Assembly (NCBI GenBank): GCA_947471745.1
Contig: CANJKZ010000466.1
Coordinates: 101,622 to 165,621 of the forward strand
Length of the DNA: 64,000 bases
Source of the DNA: Closterium sp. Naga37s-1
Lineage: Eukaryota; Streptophyta; Zygnematophyceae; Desmidiales; Closteriaceae
Direction of reading: 5' to 3'
Made by a program: the position numbers and the translations under genes. Below the pieces are notes generated by a model. The model made no database searches. It was given only the letters and a program-made list of their open reading frames with translations, and was not told the DNA's origin. Below, piece after piece: positions 9,946-22,600 of this stretch (position 1 is the stretch's first letter; each line of letters begins with the position of its first letter).

Positions 9946-12437
9946 TTATCCTACACTAGCTATATTGCTCCTACCACCACTGCTCATAGTCAGGCCACCA
10001 GTGTTTATGCCAGAACCATATTCACTGCCCTGTCCCGCTTGTAGGAGAGGTGTAGTCTCGTTTAAACTTGCTGCATCTACACTTTCACCAACAGCCCCTG
10101 CTGCTGTTGCCCCTGGTGCTATCACCCCTGCTGCTGCAACCCCATCACTTGTCCCTCCAACGCCCTCCTCTTCATCCTTTCCCTCACCTTCCCTCGCCCT
10201 CCTCTCCCTCTCCACAGCCCAACTATACAGTACCATCCCAGCCACAGCCAGGAGCATCCCTAGGAGCGTCTTAAGACTAAGGGGGTCTTTAAAGACCGCC
10301 CAGCCTAGAAGGAGTATGGCTACGGTCTTCATGTGGCCTAGGACCTGGAATGAAACCGCGGAGAACTTTCCTATGCAGAGGTAGACGCTGACTGTGGTGA
10401 GGAGGGCGAGGATGCAGGAGAGGAGAATCCACGCCTGGTGGTGGTGGTGTGCAGTGGGGGATGGGGGAGCAAGGATTACTCAGGCGCTCAAAAACCAGCT
10501 CAGAGGTAGACACTGGCTGTGGTGAGGTGGGCGCGCATGCAGGAGAGGAGAATCCAGGCCTGGTGGTGTGGTGTGCGGAGGAAGAGGGGGGAAGAGAGGG
10601 ATGACGGGGAAAGGTGAGAAGGTAGCTGGGCCTTAGTGGGCGATCTACAGCAGTAGGTTAGGAAGCTTAGTGTGAAAACTGAATCTGGATGGAAATCGAG
10701 CTCATACGTGCTGCCTACTGGGGAATACACTTTGATTTAAGACAGGTTGTAGCACCTACAGTGGCATCAGCAGTCAGGGTGTAGTGAATGACGCTGTAGC
10801 CTGTAAGGAGGTAGTCTACAGCGGGTCCCAGCAGCAGCAGCGAGGCTGCTTGCAGAGGGGCGGTCTGAATGAGCAGGTCGAAGGAGCCCAGGGCATAGCG
10901 CTGCTGTAACTCGCCCACTGACTGCACCATAGGGAAAGGGTGGAGCAATGGGAGGGATGGCAGGGAGAGAAGTGACTTTGAGGTCTTAACAAAAGTCACT
11001 TTGCTTGCAGGGGAGCGGTCTGAATGAGCAGGTCGAATGAGCCCAGGGCATAGCGCTGTTGCAACTCTCCCACTGACTGCATGGTGGGGAGGGGGTGGGA
11101 GGGCAGGGAGAAAGACAGAGACAGCAGGGACGGCAGAAGGGTGAAATGCGTATGGAAGGAAAAGAAAGCAAACTAGCCAATGCACAATGAGCAACAGCGA
11201 CAGGCATGTGACCTTTGACTTGTCCCACTAGCCAGCAGTCAGCCAGAGCTCAGAGAGCTGCTGCCATCCCACCGCTCTCTTCTCCCACAAGCTCTCTTAC
11301 CACTGCTCTAATCAGAAACGCCTATCATTTTCTGTACCTACACTCACAATCTGTTGCAGGGATGTGGAGACAGCACCAGCAGCGGCGGTGACGAGTCCGA
11401 ACGCGCTGACGGTGACGTCAGTGACCGTGCACACACCCACTCCCACCAGCACCACCAGCACCGCTGCCAGCGTGGGGGGCGAGTAGGCCTTGCCGTGTAG
11501 CAGCGCCTCAAACGCGCAGGTTAAAGGGATGATCGCCAGACGGCTGATCTGGTGGCCAGTGGAGGGGGGTGAAAGGGTCGTTCAGTCAATGATGAGCCGG
11601 TGAATCTGCTTCATTGCACTGCATACATCGGTGAAGGTACAGTAGATTAAGTGGGCGTGTTACTGTTAAGGGGCCTCAAAAAGGCATAGTAGCTTGAGTG
11701 CGTGTGGCGTGCACCTGGTAGAAGCCGACACCATTGGCGAGGAGGGCGAAGCTGGTGGTGACGACACACGCATTAGGGAGCGGCACGAAGTGACCCACCT
11801 CCCTTCAAGGTGCCTCAAAGGACATATCAGTGAGGGTATTGCGGGTGTTGCGCACCTGGTAGAACCCCACGGAGTTGGCGAGGAGGGCGAAGTTGGTGGT
11901 GACGACACACACGTTGGACAGCAGCGTGAAGCGCCCCACCTCCCACGCGGGCAGCGTGGGGACCGGGGCAGGGGGAGGCGCGGCGGAAGGGGGGATCAGA
12001 GAGGCGGAGGGGGAGAGGGGTGCGGGGGAGGAAAGGGAAGGGGAGGGGGAGGAGGGAGGGAGGAAGCGTGCGAGACAGAGGCAGAGCAGCCCGGCGAGAG
12101 TGGCGAAGGAGAGATGCAGGCCGCTCAGCGTGGTGGCTGGGATGGGGGGGGAGAAGGGAGAAATGGAGGGCGGTGGGGGAACGAGGCAGGAGGAGTGGGA
12201 GGAGGGGGGGCGTAGGAGGTAAGTCTGGAAGGGTGCGTGGCGGCGGAAAGCAAACGCGAACGACGGGCCTGAATGAATGAGCACTAATGACGGTGACTAA
12301 TAACAGTGATGCTACTGACCGTAGACGAAGGAGTATCCGGTCATGACTTGCTTGTTGACGAGAATTATGGCCACCGAGCTGACCACGTTGAGAGTCCACG
12401 CCGTCGCCGACGACACGCGCGACGGATGGTTCAACAT
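9946..12437 (-). CDS. Nucleotide-sugar transporter, plant UDP-xylose/triose-phosphate translocator superfamily
   Basis: Golgi/ER-type drug/metabolite-transporter fold protein that would exchange a nucleotide sugar for UMP. Minus-strand exons 12437-12320, 12268-11856, 11548-11348, 10921-10760 and 10434-9946 join in phase to 460 aa. Conserved segments in order are LNVVSSVAIILVNKQVM near the N-terminus, ATTLSGLHLSFATLAG, LLANSVGFYQISRLAIIPLT, GVGVCTVTDV, SFDLLIQTAPLQAASLLLLG and GKFSAVSFQVLGHMKTVAIL, then GMLLAVAGMVLYSWAVE. This matches the UXT-like group, but substrate cannot be read from sequence. Two features are unusual: a Pro/Ser/Ala-rich insert in exon 2 and an Ala/Gly-rich C-terminal tail of about 90 residues that would face the cytosol. 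The start is the first ATG of the exon. Confidence 0.8.
10500..10570 (-). repeat. Copy of transporter exon 5 start
   Basis: On the minus strand it reads AWILLSCMRAHLTTASVYL after an acceptor, then a stop. It lies upstream (in gene direction) of the intact exon 5. Confidence 0.85.
11006..11085 (-). repeat. Copy of transporter exon 4 start
   Basis: On the minus strand it repeats SVGELQQRYALGSFDLLIQT and APLQ, preceded by an acceptor, and diverges at a CAAAGTGACTTT that is also found near 10972-10998. Confidence 0.85.
11705..11790 (-). repeat. Copy of transporter exon 2 end
   Basis: On the minus strand it repeats VCVVTTSFALLANGVGFYQ with a GTGCACGC donor. It is a decoy donor downstream of the true one at 11855. 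Confidence 0.85.
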
Positions 12438-12477
12438 GTTTGATAATTCTAAGAAGCGACTCTGAAGTCTGAAGCCT

Positions 12478-12513
12478 AAGCCGTCGCGGACGACACGCGC
12501 GACGGATGGTTCA
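12478..12513. repeat. Duplicate of the transporter start-codon region
   Basis: Repeats 12402-12434 (GCCGTCGC...GGATGGTTCA) almost exactly, about 77 bp away. The TRIM element inserted at its end. Confidence 0.8.
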
Positions 12514-12864
12514 TGTAACGCCTGTGGGCTGTGTTAAGGGCACTCCGCTGCGCCAAATAACACCCTCGTTTTGACCCAGTGGGTAGCGAGGTGTTATACT
12601 GGTTTCAGAGCCTAGGGTTCGAGTCCCGGCTGGTCCACACTTTCCACCTATGGTGAGAACTGAAGTGTGGTTACCAGCTCGAACCCAGTGAACGATCCTG
12701 AAATCTAGGTCCCAGCGGCAGGGGGCCGACTCCCTGAAGTCCGAGGCCAACGGGGACGTTGGCACCAGGGGGGGACGAGTGTAACGCCTGTGGGCTGTGT
12801 TAAGGGCACTCCGCTGCGCCAAATAACACCCTCGTTTTGACCCAGTGGGTAGCGAGGTGTTATA
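12514..12864. mobile_element. TRIM (terminal-repeat retrotransposon in miniature), complete with target-site duplication
   Basis: Two apparently identical 85-bp LTRs at 12514-12598 and 12780-12864 begin TGTAACGCC and end GGTGTTATA. One base after the 5' LTR is TGGTTTCAGAGC (12600-12611), a variant of the initiator tRNA-Met primer-binding site. A purine tract (AGGGGGGGACGAG) directly precedes the 3' LTR. The flanks are GTTCA at 12509-12513 and 12865-12869, a perfect 5-bp target-site duplication. It has no coding capacity, so it would need an autonomous partner. Matching LTRs suggest a recent insertion. The LTR ends in TA rather than CA. Confidence 0.88.
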
Positions 12865-12869
12865 GTTCA

Positions 12870-13685
12870 TGATGGTGATCAATTCCGCCTGTAATAAACT
12901 CGGGTTGGATTCCGACAAGATCGGATCAGACGTCTGTTAAGAAATTGGACCGATCCACATTCACATATTCACTCGAATATCGGTGTCCACGCGTCGACTG
13001 CTGTCATGGGCCTCGTGGTATGGATCTCACAGTTGAAGCTGGAACTCTGGCGAGCTGTTGTGCTGCCTGAGAGATTCACACTTCAAATCCAAATTTTTGT
13101 GTTCATCTATCCTCGTTTTGGAAAAATCCAAATTTCGTTTGCGTGTTGGCTGTGGTGAAAATCCTACCCAATTCCCAAGGAGGGTTGGTTGTACAGGTCA
13201 ATAGAAAAACACTGAAGAGCTCAATTTCGAGATGGGTTAGACCTGGTTTTATATGTTACCGAGAGTTGCCGTGTGTTCCAGTACGGTGAAAGTTTCTTAC
13301 AGCAATACGAGGAATAGCGTAACCATGAAGCTGCCGTACCCATCCCAACGCACATGGCTCCTAACCTGCGAACTCTCATTCTCAGGACCTCCTAGATTCT
13401 GTCGAATCGTTTCTTGCTCTGTCGCATCAAGCACCCAGACAGTGATACACATGGTTTCATAGTTGCCTAATCCTCTTTCATAGTTGGCTATTCTCCTTTT
13501 TACTATCCGACGATCGTCTGTTCCCATTACTGCGGCGTGTATCCTTCCAGACATCATGCCGTTACCCTCGAGAATTGTAGACCAGGCGTGAAGAAGTAGA
13601 TCTTCTTTTCATCAAACAGCGATTTCGTGCGATGCGATCGCTACTGTTCGTTGCTTGAGTATCTTATTCCGTCCGAACGAGCTCA
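12870..13685. other. Intergenic region between the TRIM and MCM8
   Basis: No coding or repeat structure recognised. It presumably holds the promoter and leader of MCM8. Confidence 0.5.
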
Positions 13686-16600
13686 ATGGAGGTCCTCAAT
13701 AGACCTGCCGTTCAGGCGTCTGGTGTACCAATTTCCTGGACGCTTTATTTCCCTAGCGAGGAGTTCTCTCCCGAGGACAGACGAGCCGAGCTCATAAAAT
13801 CGCTCATTGACGGATTCCTCACGGAGAAAGGCCAGCAGCTGCTGCAGCAGGTAGTACCTGAGGACATTTGTAGCAGCGGTAGGAGATTCCTGATGCAACA
13901 ATAGACGATTTCGGACGTCAGTGGTGACTGACGTCTCCCTATGCAATGACTGACTGATATCCGTTACTCAGAACAGGTGGATGCATGACAATTACTTTTT
14001 GGATGATGAGACTGATAACAGGCACATTCTGATGCAGCGGTGTGCATCAACAGACTTTTCCTGATGCAGTGACTGACAGTTTCGGATGCAGTGGCAGCGA
14101 TGACTGATAACCTGTCTGACATTTCTAATGCATTGACTGACATTTCTCGATGCTGCGACTGACAATCTCAGGTGCAATGGCAGCCTTGGCATGCATTTTT
14201 TATCTAACGGCCACAGCTCACCCTCACCGCATTCTCATTCCTTCCTCTCACCTGAAACAGGCCGACCGTAAGGAGCTGTCTCCGTTCTCTTGATGGACGG
14301 GCAGCATGGAGTCACTGAAGCAGCTCCTGCCAGGTGCTGCTGCCACTGAGGCGCGGTGCCTTCATTGACATGTTTTACCATACCTCATCCCTGCTTCCCA
14401 CCTACCAAAACACAGGCCGATCCTAAGGAGCTGTCTCTGTTTTCAAGATGGACGGTCAGCATGGAGTCATTGAAGCAGCATCTGCAGCCTGCGTGCAGCG
14501 CTGGCCAGAGTGATCTGGGCGCAGCTGCGGAGTTGCTGCTTCAAGCGCTTGAAGCAGCGCCTGAGGAAGCACTGGCCTGCCTCGGTGCTGCTGCCACTGA
14601 GGTACGGTGCCTTCAGTAAGATGTTGGTTATTTCACACACTCGAAACAAGGTTGTGTGTCATTGCAGTTGTGGTCAGGTAGCCGTGCCGTATGGCTCCCT
14701 TCACCGGGAGAGGGTAGCAAAAGGATATTTTTTTGTGCTGCGCTGTATGTGTACTGTCCTTTCCGTTGCTGGTTTGCGGTTGGTGCCTTGCTGAGTAAGT
14801 CCTCCTTGACCGTGTTCGTTCTCATCACCCATGTACGTGCGCTGATGATTAGCTATACGATCAGCATCGCATGCTTCTCTTCCTCCACTGCCTCCCTCAC
14901 ACTGTCTCCCTCACACAGTCTCCTCCACTTGTTTCTCCCTCTGTGCTAGATGTTTCTCGAGATAGGCCTGCTCGAGGCCCCACCTTCCCCTTGTGAATTT
15001 TGTGTCCACTAACGGATTCGCCTCTCCCTACGTACCAGATGTTTCTGGAGAGAGGCCTGATCGAGGCCCCAGCCCTTCCCTCTGCGTCAGCATGTGCCTC
15101 ACAGCACGCCTCCTCTCGCCTGGCTGTGAGGCTGGTGGACCACACTGACTCAGTCATCGAGTTCAAGAAGCTCAAAGCCAGCAGCCTCGGTGAGTCTATT
15201 ATTTCAGCAGACTCGGTAGCAATCGTGTACATCTGGTTGTCGTTGCGCCTGGCTGTGAGGCTGTTGGATCACTCCAACTCGATTATTGGATTCAAGAAGC
15301 TCAAAGCCAGCAGCCTTGGTGAGAGCATTCAGCAGACTCACCTACTGTCTATGTCAGACGCATTTGTATCAGTTTGTATACATGGTGGTTAGGGCTTTAG
15401 CTGCGAAGATCTGTAGCTTACACCATTTTGGTTTTCGGTTGTTTGTTTTGCAACCAACGATTCTGCATCTTTATCGCCTCGCTTGGTTGCCTGTGGAAAT
15501 GTGGGAGTTCCTCCACAAGGTGGATAATTTATTTGAAAGTTCACTTCTCCTCACTGTTGTCACCCGTCCCTCTCCTTTCCTCTCCTCTCCTCCCCTCCCA
15601 TCCCCTCTTTCTTTCACGCAGATCGGCTGGTGACAGTGTGTGGGACGGTGGTGCGGGTGGGTCCACTGCGGCCTCTAGTGGTGGCAATGGATTTCACCTG
15701 CACTCGCTGCGGCGCCATCACCTCGCTCTCCTTCCCTGACGGCCGTTTCACCCAGCCTACTGCTTGCGGTCATGACAACTGCCGCAACCGCACCTTCTTG
15801 CAAAACCGGGCAGGTGCCCGGAAAATAAACTTTCAGACAATACGGTGAGTGGGGCGTGTTTGCCACAAACCATTGCGGCTTTGTCCACAATTCCAACCCT
15901 GCTGGACCATGGACCATGAAAAGTGTCTGCATTCCCGTTCCTCTGCACTCGCCCTCTAGCTCAATTCTCTGGCATCTCAGACACATTCCGTTGATATTTA
16001 TCTCATATATATATATGTATATATATATGTATATATATATGTATATATATGTATATATATGTATATATCTGTATATATTTATTTTCTTCCGAGATGCAGT
16101 CTAAAGGAGCTAACAGGGGGGATGGCTCAGGGAGGACCTGGAGGATGCTTGTCTGTCTCACACGCGCCATTACAATGTTCGTACCATTTTCTCCCGTTTC
16201 TCTCCTGTGTTTTTCCTCCGAGGTGCAGTCTTCAGGAGCTGACAGGCGGCACGGGAGGGGGAGAGGACATGGGGAGGATGCCGCGGGTGGTTGACTGCGA
16301 GCTGAGGGAGGACCTGGCGGATGCGTGCCTGCCGGGGGACGTGGTGGCAGTGTGTGGGATTGTCAAGATCATCAACAACGAGACGGACGTGGGAGGAGGT
16401 GAGGGGATATGAGTGGAAGGTAGGTATTGTATTTTCTTAAAGTTCTGTGTGTGCTGGGGGACGTGGTGGCGGTGTGTGGCATTGTCAAGATCATCAATAA
16501 TGAGACGGACATGGGAGGAGGTGAGGGGCGGGATAGGAGGAGTGGGAAGTGGGTTCTGAGTTGGCTCAAAGGCATGTGTCTGCTTGGGGGACGTGGTGGC

Positions 16601-19600
16601 GGTGTGTGAGATTGTCATCATCAACAGCGAACTGGATGTGGGGGGAGGTGAGGGGTTGGGAGGAATGGGAAGTGTTGAGCTACTAGATAGAAATTATTGC
16701 TAGTGAAACAGAAGTCATGCGTTTTTCTCCAGCCATGTGCTTTTCTATAGAGCACCAAGGCATACACACGTGTGCATGGCATGCGCCCCTCCCATGCATG
16801 GCAGGGCGGTCCAAGAAGCGGGGACAATGCCTCTTCCAGCTCTACATAGACGCCATCTCCGTTGTCAATGAGTTTTGAGGCACCTCACAAGCCACACTCT
16901 CAAACACACACACACACACATGCGCTTGTGCATCCACGTGCCCCTCTATTTCAGGGCGGTCCAAGAAGAGAGAACAATGCCTTTTCCAGCTCTACATTGA
17001 TGCCATCTCTGTCGTCAACGCCAACTCCCAGTCCACTACCCCAAGCGCCGCCGCCACCACTGCTGCAACTGCCACCCCTGCTCTCCGCTCTCCTCCCTCT
17101 GCGGGTGGTGCGAGTGGAGGGGCGGTGGAGCTGGGCGAGGAGGACCTGAGGGGCATATTGGAGTATGTGGTGGAGCATGAGGGCGAGGGCGACCTGTTTC
17201 AGCACATCGTGCACTCCTTCTGCCCCTCCATCTACGGCCATGTGCTTGTTAAAGGTGAGCTGACTCTCTGGGCGACTGTTGAGTTTACTCAAAAGGCATG
17301 TTGGAGTATGCTGTGTTGAAGCTGGGGGAGGAGGACATGAGGAGCATACTGGAGTATGTGGGGGAGCATGAGGGCGAGGGCGACCTGTTTCAGCACATCG
17401 TGCACTCCTTCTGCCCTTCCATCTACGGCCATGTGCTCGTTAAAGGTGCGATTACTTGCCTGCTCTTCGCTCTCCGTCGTGTGCTGCTATTGGTGCGAGT
17501 GGAAGGGCGGTGGAAAGCTGGGGGAGGAGGACATGAGGAAGAAGGTGATCTGTTACAGCACATCGTGCACTCCTTCTGCCATTCCGTCTACGGCCATGTG
17601 CAGGTCAAGGTTGGATTGACTTTCTGAACCCTGTTAGTCACTCAACTTGATCATTCCGTCTACGGCCATTACCATTACCATTACTATTACCATCACCATT
17701 ACTATTACCATTACCATTACCATTACCACTATCATTCCAACTACTATTACCATTACCACTACCACTACCATTATCATTACCATTACCACTTCCATTATCA
17801 TTACCATTATCATTACCATTACCATTACTACTACTATTACCATTACCACTATCATTACCATTACCATTACCATTACCATTACCATTACCACTACAATTAC
17901 CATTACCATTACCATTACCATTACCATTACCATTACCATTACCACTACCATTACCATTATCATTATTATTACCATTATCATTACCACTGCTATTACTATT
18001 ACCATTACTATTACAATTGCCATTACCATTACCACTACCATTACCATTATTATTACAATTACCATTACCAATCATAACCATTGCATTGCCATTACCATTT
18101 CCATTACTATTACAACTATCATTACAATTATCATTACCATTACCACTACCATTACCATTACCATTATTACCATTACCATTACCTTTACCTTAACTTTTAG
18201 CACTACCATTACCATTACTATTACCATTACCATTACCACTACCATTACCATTACCATTACCACCATTCCGTCTACGGCCATGTGCAGGACAAAGAAGGTG
18301 ATCTGTGTCAGCACATCGTGCACTCCTTCTGCCATTTCGTCTACGGCCACGCCTTGTTTCTCCGTGGTACAGTGGCACCTGCAGTTGCTTCCCTCTTCCT
18401 CCCTGCTTCCGTCTCCCCTGTCTCTCTCACTCGCAGCGGGCATTATACTGTCGCTCTTTGGAGGTGTGCGCAAGCATGAAGGGGATGCCAACCGCGTGCC
18501 AGTCAGGGGCGATGTGCACGCGCTGCTAGTGGGTAAGTGCTTATGTTGGTGTATGGGAAGGTTTGTCACCCCCCGCCTTTTCGCCACCCCCTTCCCAGCA
18601 TCCCCCTTCTTGCCAACCCAAGCATGGCATGGGAAAGTGTGTCAACTGTAAAGGGTGACTGCAATCCGGTCATTAGGTGGAGAAACAAGCATAGTCAGTG
18701 TCCATGTCCCCACACATTTTATCCTGTGGTTCTTTAATCACTCGTGCCATCCAGGCGACCCAGGCATGGGGTGATTAAGCCAGCAGCAGCAGAAGCGGTG
18801 ATAAAAAAAGTTGACCCACTAGCCACCTAAACCTAATCAAGCTTCTCGTTTCTCTCACTCACTTGTACCGTCCAGGAGATCCAGGCATGGGCAAGAGCCA
18901 GCTGCTCAAAGCAGCAGCAGCGGTGGCACCTCGTGGGGTGTATGTGTGTGGCTCTGGCGCCTCCTCTGTGGGGCTCACAGTGGCCGTGGTGAAGGACGGG
19001 CCTGGTGGGGAGTACGCATTCGAAGCAGGTTGGTGGTGGGTTAGGAAATGCGGGGGAGCGAGGAATGGGTGCAGAAGCGATCGCATCTTGCAGGGTGGTC
19101 TAGTGCTTCCTCTGTGGGGCTCACAGTTGCCGTGGTCAAGGATGGGCCTGGAGGGGAGTACGCCTTTGAAGCAGGTTGGTGGTGGGAGGGTAAGAAGGGC
19201 GAGCGGGAGGGGATGGGTGCTGCAGTGCCTGTGGCGCCTCGTGGGGTGTACGTGTGCGGGTCTGGCGCCTCTTCTGTGGGTCTCACAGTGGCAGTGGTCA
19301 AGGACGGGCCTGGCGGGGAGTACGCATTCGAAGCAGGTTGGTGGTGGGGTGGGATAGGAGATGGGGTGGGGAGGGTTTGTGCACCTGTCACAGTTCTCTT
19401 GGGGTGCACTGTGGCTCGAGTGGCTCCTGTGTGGGGCTCACAGGGGCAGTGGTCAATAATGGGCCTGGTGGAGAGTACTCCTTTGAAGCAGATTGGTGGT
19501 GGGTTAGGAAATGCGGGGGAGCGAGGAATGGGTGCAGAAGCGATGGCATCGTGCAGGGTGGTCTAGTGCCTCCTGTGTGGGGCTCACAGGGGCAGTGGTC

Positions 19601-22600
19601 AGTAATGGCCTGGTGGAGAGTACGCCTTTGAAGCAGATTGGTTGGTGGTAGTTAGGAAGGGCGCGCAAGGGGGAATGGGCGCAGTAGTTGTGCGTTGTCG
19701 GGTGTAGTGCATCGTAAAATTATTAAGGGTTTAGGGGCGGCCTGGCAACCTTCGTGTTTGCTGTTGCATTTCCCGTTGGGCACATGCTGCATTGATGAAG
19801 GTGACTCTTCCCCGATGCCAGAAGAGCTCTCTCATTATCTCCCTCTCTCACGTCATCCCCTCCTCTCCATCTCGCATCACAGGAGCAACGGTGATGTCGA
19901 GCCAGACCAGGGCACTGCTGCATTGACGAAACGTGAAGCACTTGATGCTTGGCGCTTGATGCTTGGCGCTGGGACGGCACCCTTACTCTCTTCCCCTGTC
20001 GTCCTCTCCCGTTGCTTTCCCCTGCAGGAGCAATGGTGATGGCGGATCAGGGCACATGCTGCATTGACGAGTTGACTGTTCAAGACTCTTGAAACCACCA
20101 CCGCTCACTCGCTCTCCCACTCGTCCCTTCACGTTGCATCATTCACAGGAGCAATGGTGATGGCGGATCAGGGCACGTGCTGCATTGACGAGTTTGATAA
20201 GATGGGCAACGAGCAACAGGTGGGCGAGTTGTGGGTAGCATGCTATGGGGAGGTATGCTGGAACGCCGTGAGCAATAAGAGAATCGATGGAGTGTGCAAT
20301 GATACGCATCTCTTCCTCCTGCGCCTCTTGGCTTTCCACATGTCTCATTCCACTCCCTCCCACCCACCCAGCTCCGCTTCTCCCTCCTTCCCCAACTCTC
20401 CCCACTAAGAGCCATGGCGCCGCAGAGCGTGACTGCGCTCAAGGCTGCTCTCACAGCTATACCCTCTTCATCTATGCTTTGCTCTTTCCATCCTCACCCC
20501 CCACGCCCTCTGTCTAAGCACCGTTGGAAGCAATGGAGCAGAAGAGCGTGAGTGTGTGTGTGGCCAATGCTTCGTTTACGTCCTCACCCCCTCCAGCTTT
20601 ACTTGGCTCTTTCATTTCCTCTTCCTCGCCCCGCTCCCTCCCCCAGGCGCTATTGGAGGCCATGGAGCAGCAGAGCGTGGGTGTGGCCAAGGCAGGTCTC
20701 ACATCTGCACCCTCGTCATCTCTACTTTGCTCTTTCCCACCTCGCCCTCTCGCTCCCCTGCTTCCCCCTCTTCCAGGCGCTATTGGAGGCCATGGAGCAG
20801 CAGAGCGTGGGTGTGGCCAAGGCAGGTCTCACATCTGCACCCTCGTCATCTCTACTTTGCTCTTTCCCACCTCGCCCTCTCGCTCCCCTGCTTCCCCCTC
20901 TTCCAGGCGCTATTGGAGGCCATGGAGCAGCAGAGCGTGGGTGTGGCCAAGGCAGGTCTCACATCTGCACCCTCGTCATCTCTACTTTGCTCTTTCCCAC
21001 CTCGCCCTCTCGCTCCCCTGCTTCCCCCTCTTCCAGGCGCTATTGGAGGCCATGGAGCAGCAGAGCGTGGGTGTGGCCAAGGCAGGTCTCACATCTGCAC
21101 CCTCGTCATCTCTACTTTGCTCTTTCCCACCTCGCCCTCTCGCTCCCCTGCTTCCCCCTCTTCCAGGCGCTATCGGAGGCCATGGAGCAGCAGAGCGTGG
21201 GTGTGGCCAAGGCAGGTCTCACATCTGCACCCTCGTCATCTCTACTTTGCTCTTTCCCACCTCGCCCTCTCGCTCCCCTGCTTCCCCCTCTTCCAGGCGC
21301 TATTGGAGGCCATGGAGCAGCAGAGCGTGGGTGTGGCCAAGGCAGGTCTCACATCTGCACCCTCGTCATCTCTACTTTGCTCTTTCCCACCTCGCCCTCT
21401 CGCTCCCCTGCTTCCCCCTCTTCCAGGCGCTATTGGAGGCCATGGAGCAGCAGAGCGTGGGTGTGGCCAAGGCAGGTCTCACATCTGCACCCTCGTCATC
21501 TCTACTTTGCTCTTTCCCACCTCGCCCTCTCGCTCCCCTGCTTCCCCCTCTTCCAGGCGCTATTGGAGGCCATGGAGCAGCAGAGCGTGGGTGTGGCCAA
21601 GGCAGGTCTCACATCTGCACCCTCGTCATCTCTACTTTGCTCTTTCCCACCTCGCCCTCTCGCTCCCCTGCTTCCCCCTCTTCCAGGCGCTATTGGAGGC
21701 CATGGAGCAGCAGAGCGTGGGTGTGGCCAAGGCAGGTCTCACATCTGCACCCTCGTCATCTCTACTTTGCTCTTTCCCACCTCGCCCTCTCGCTCCCCTG
21801 CTTCCCCCTCTTCCAGGCGCTATTGGAGGCCATGGAGCAGCAGAGCGTGGGTGTGGCCAAGGCAGGTCTCACATCTGCACCCTCGTCATCTCTACTTTGC
21901 TCTTTCCCACCTCGCCCTCTCGCTCCCCTGCTTCCCCCTCTTCCAGGCGCTATTGGAGGCCATGGAGCAGCAGAGCGTGGGTGTGGCCAAGGCAGGTCTC
22001 ACATCTGCACCCTCGTCATCTCTACTTTGCTCTTTCCCACCTCGCCCTCTCGCTCCCCTGCTTCCCCCTCTTCCAGGCGCTATCGGAGGCCATGGAGCAG
22101 CAGAGCGTGGGTGTGGCCAAGGCAGGTCTCACATCTGCACCCTCGTCATCTCTACTTTGCTCTTTCCCACCTCGCCCTCTCGCTCCCCTGCTTCCCCCTC
22201 TTCCAGGCGCTATTGGAGGCCATGGAGCAGCAGAGCGTGGGTGTGGCCAAGGCAGGTCTCACATCTGCACCCTCGTCATCTCTACTTTGCTCTTTCCCAC
22301 CTCGCCCTCTCGCTCCCCTGCTTCCCCCTCTTCCAGGCGCTATTGGAGGCCATGGAGCAGCAGAGCGTGGGTGTGGCCAAGGCAGGTCTCACATCTGCAC
22401 CCTCGTCATCTCTACTTTGCTCTTTCCCACCTCGCCCTCTCGCTCCCCTGCTTCCCCCTCTTCCAGGCGCTATTGGAGGCCATGGAGCAGCAGAGCGTGG
22501 GTGTGGCCAAGGCAGGTCTCACATCTGCACCCTCGTCATCTCTACTTTGCTCTTTCCCACCTCGCCCTCTCGCTCCCCTGCTTCCCCCTCTTCCAGGCGC

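Noticed and set aside
12600..12650. tRNA-like T-arm words (GGTTCGAGTCC) as a tRNA gene
   Set aside because: No acceptor or anticodon arms. It follows the TRIM primer-binding site, where such tRNA-like words occur.
17634..18651. Frames of Thr-Ile, Met-Val and Gly-Asn repeats on both strands
   Set aside because: CATTAC microsatellite.
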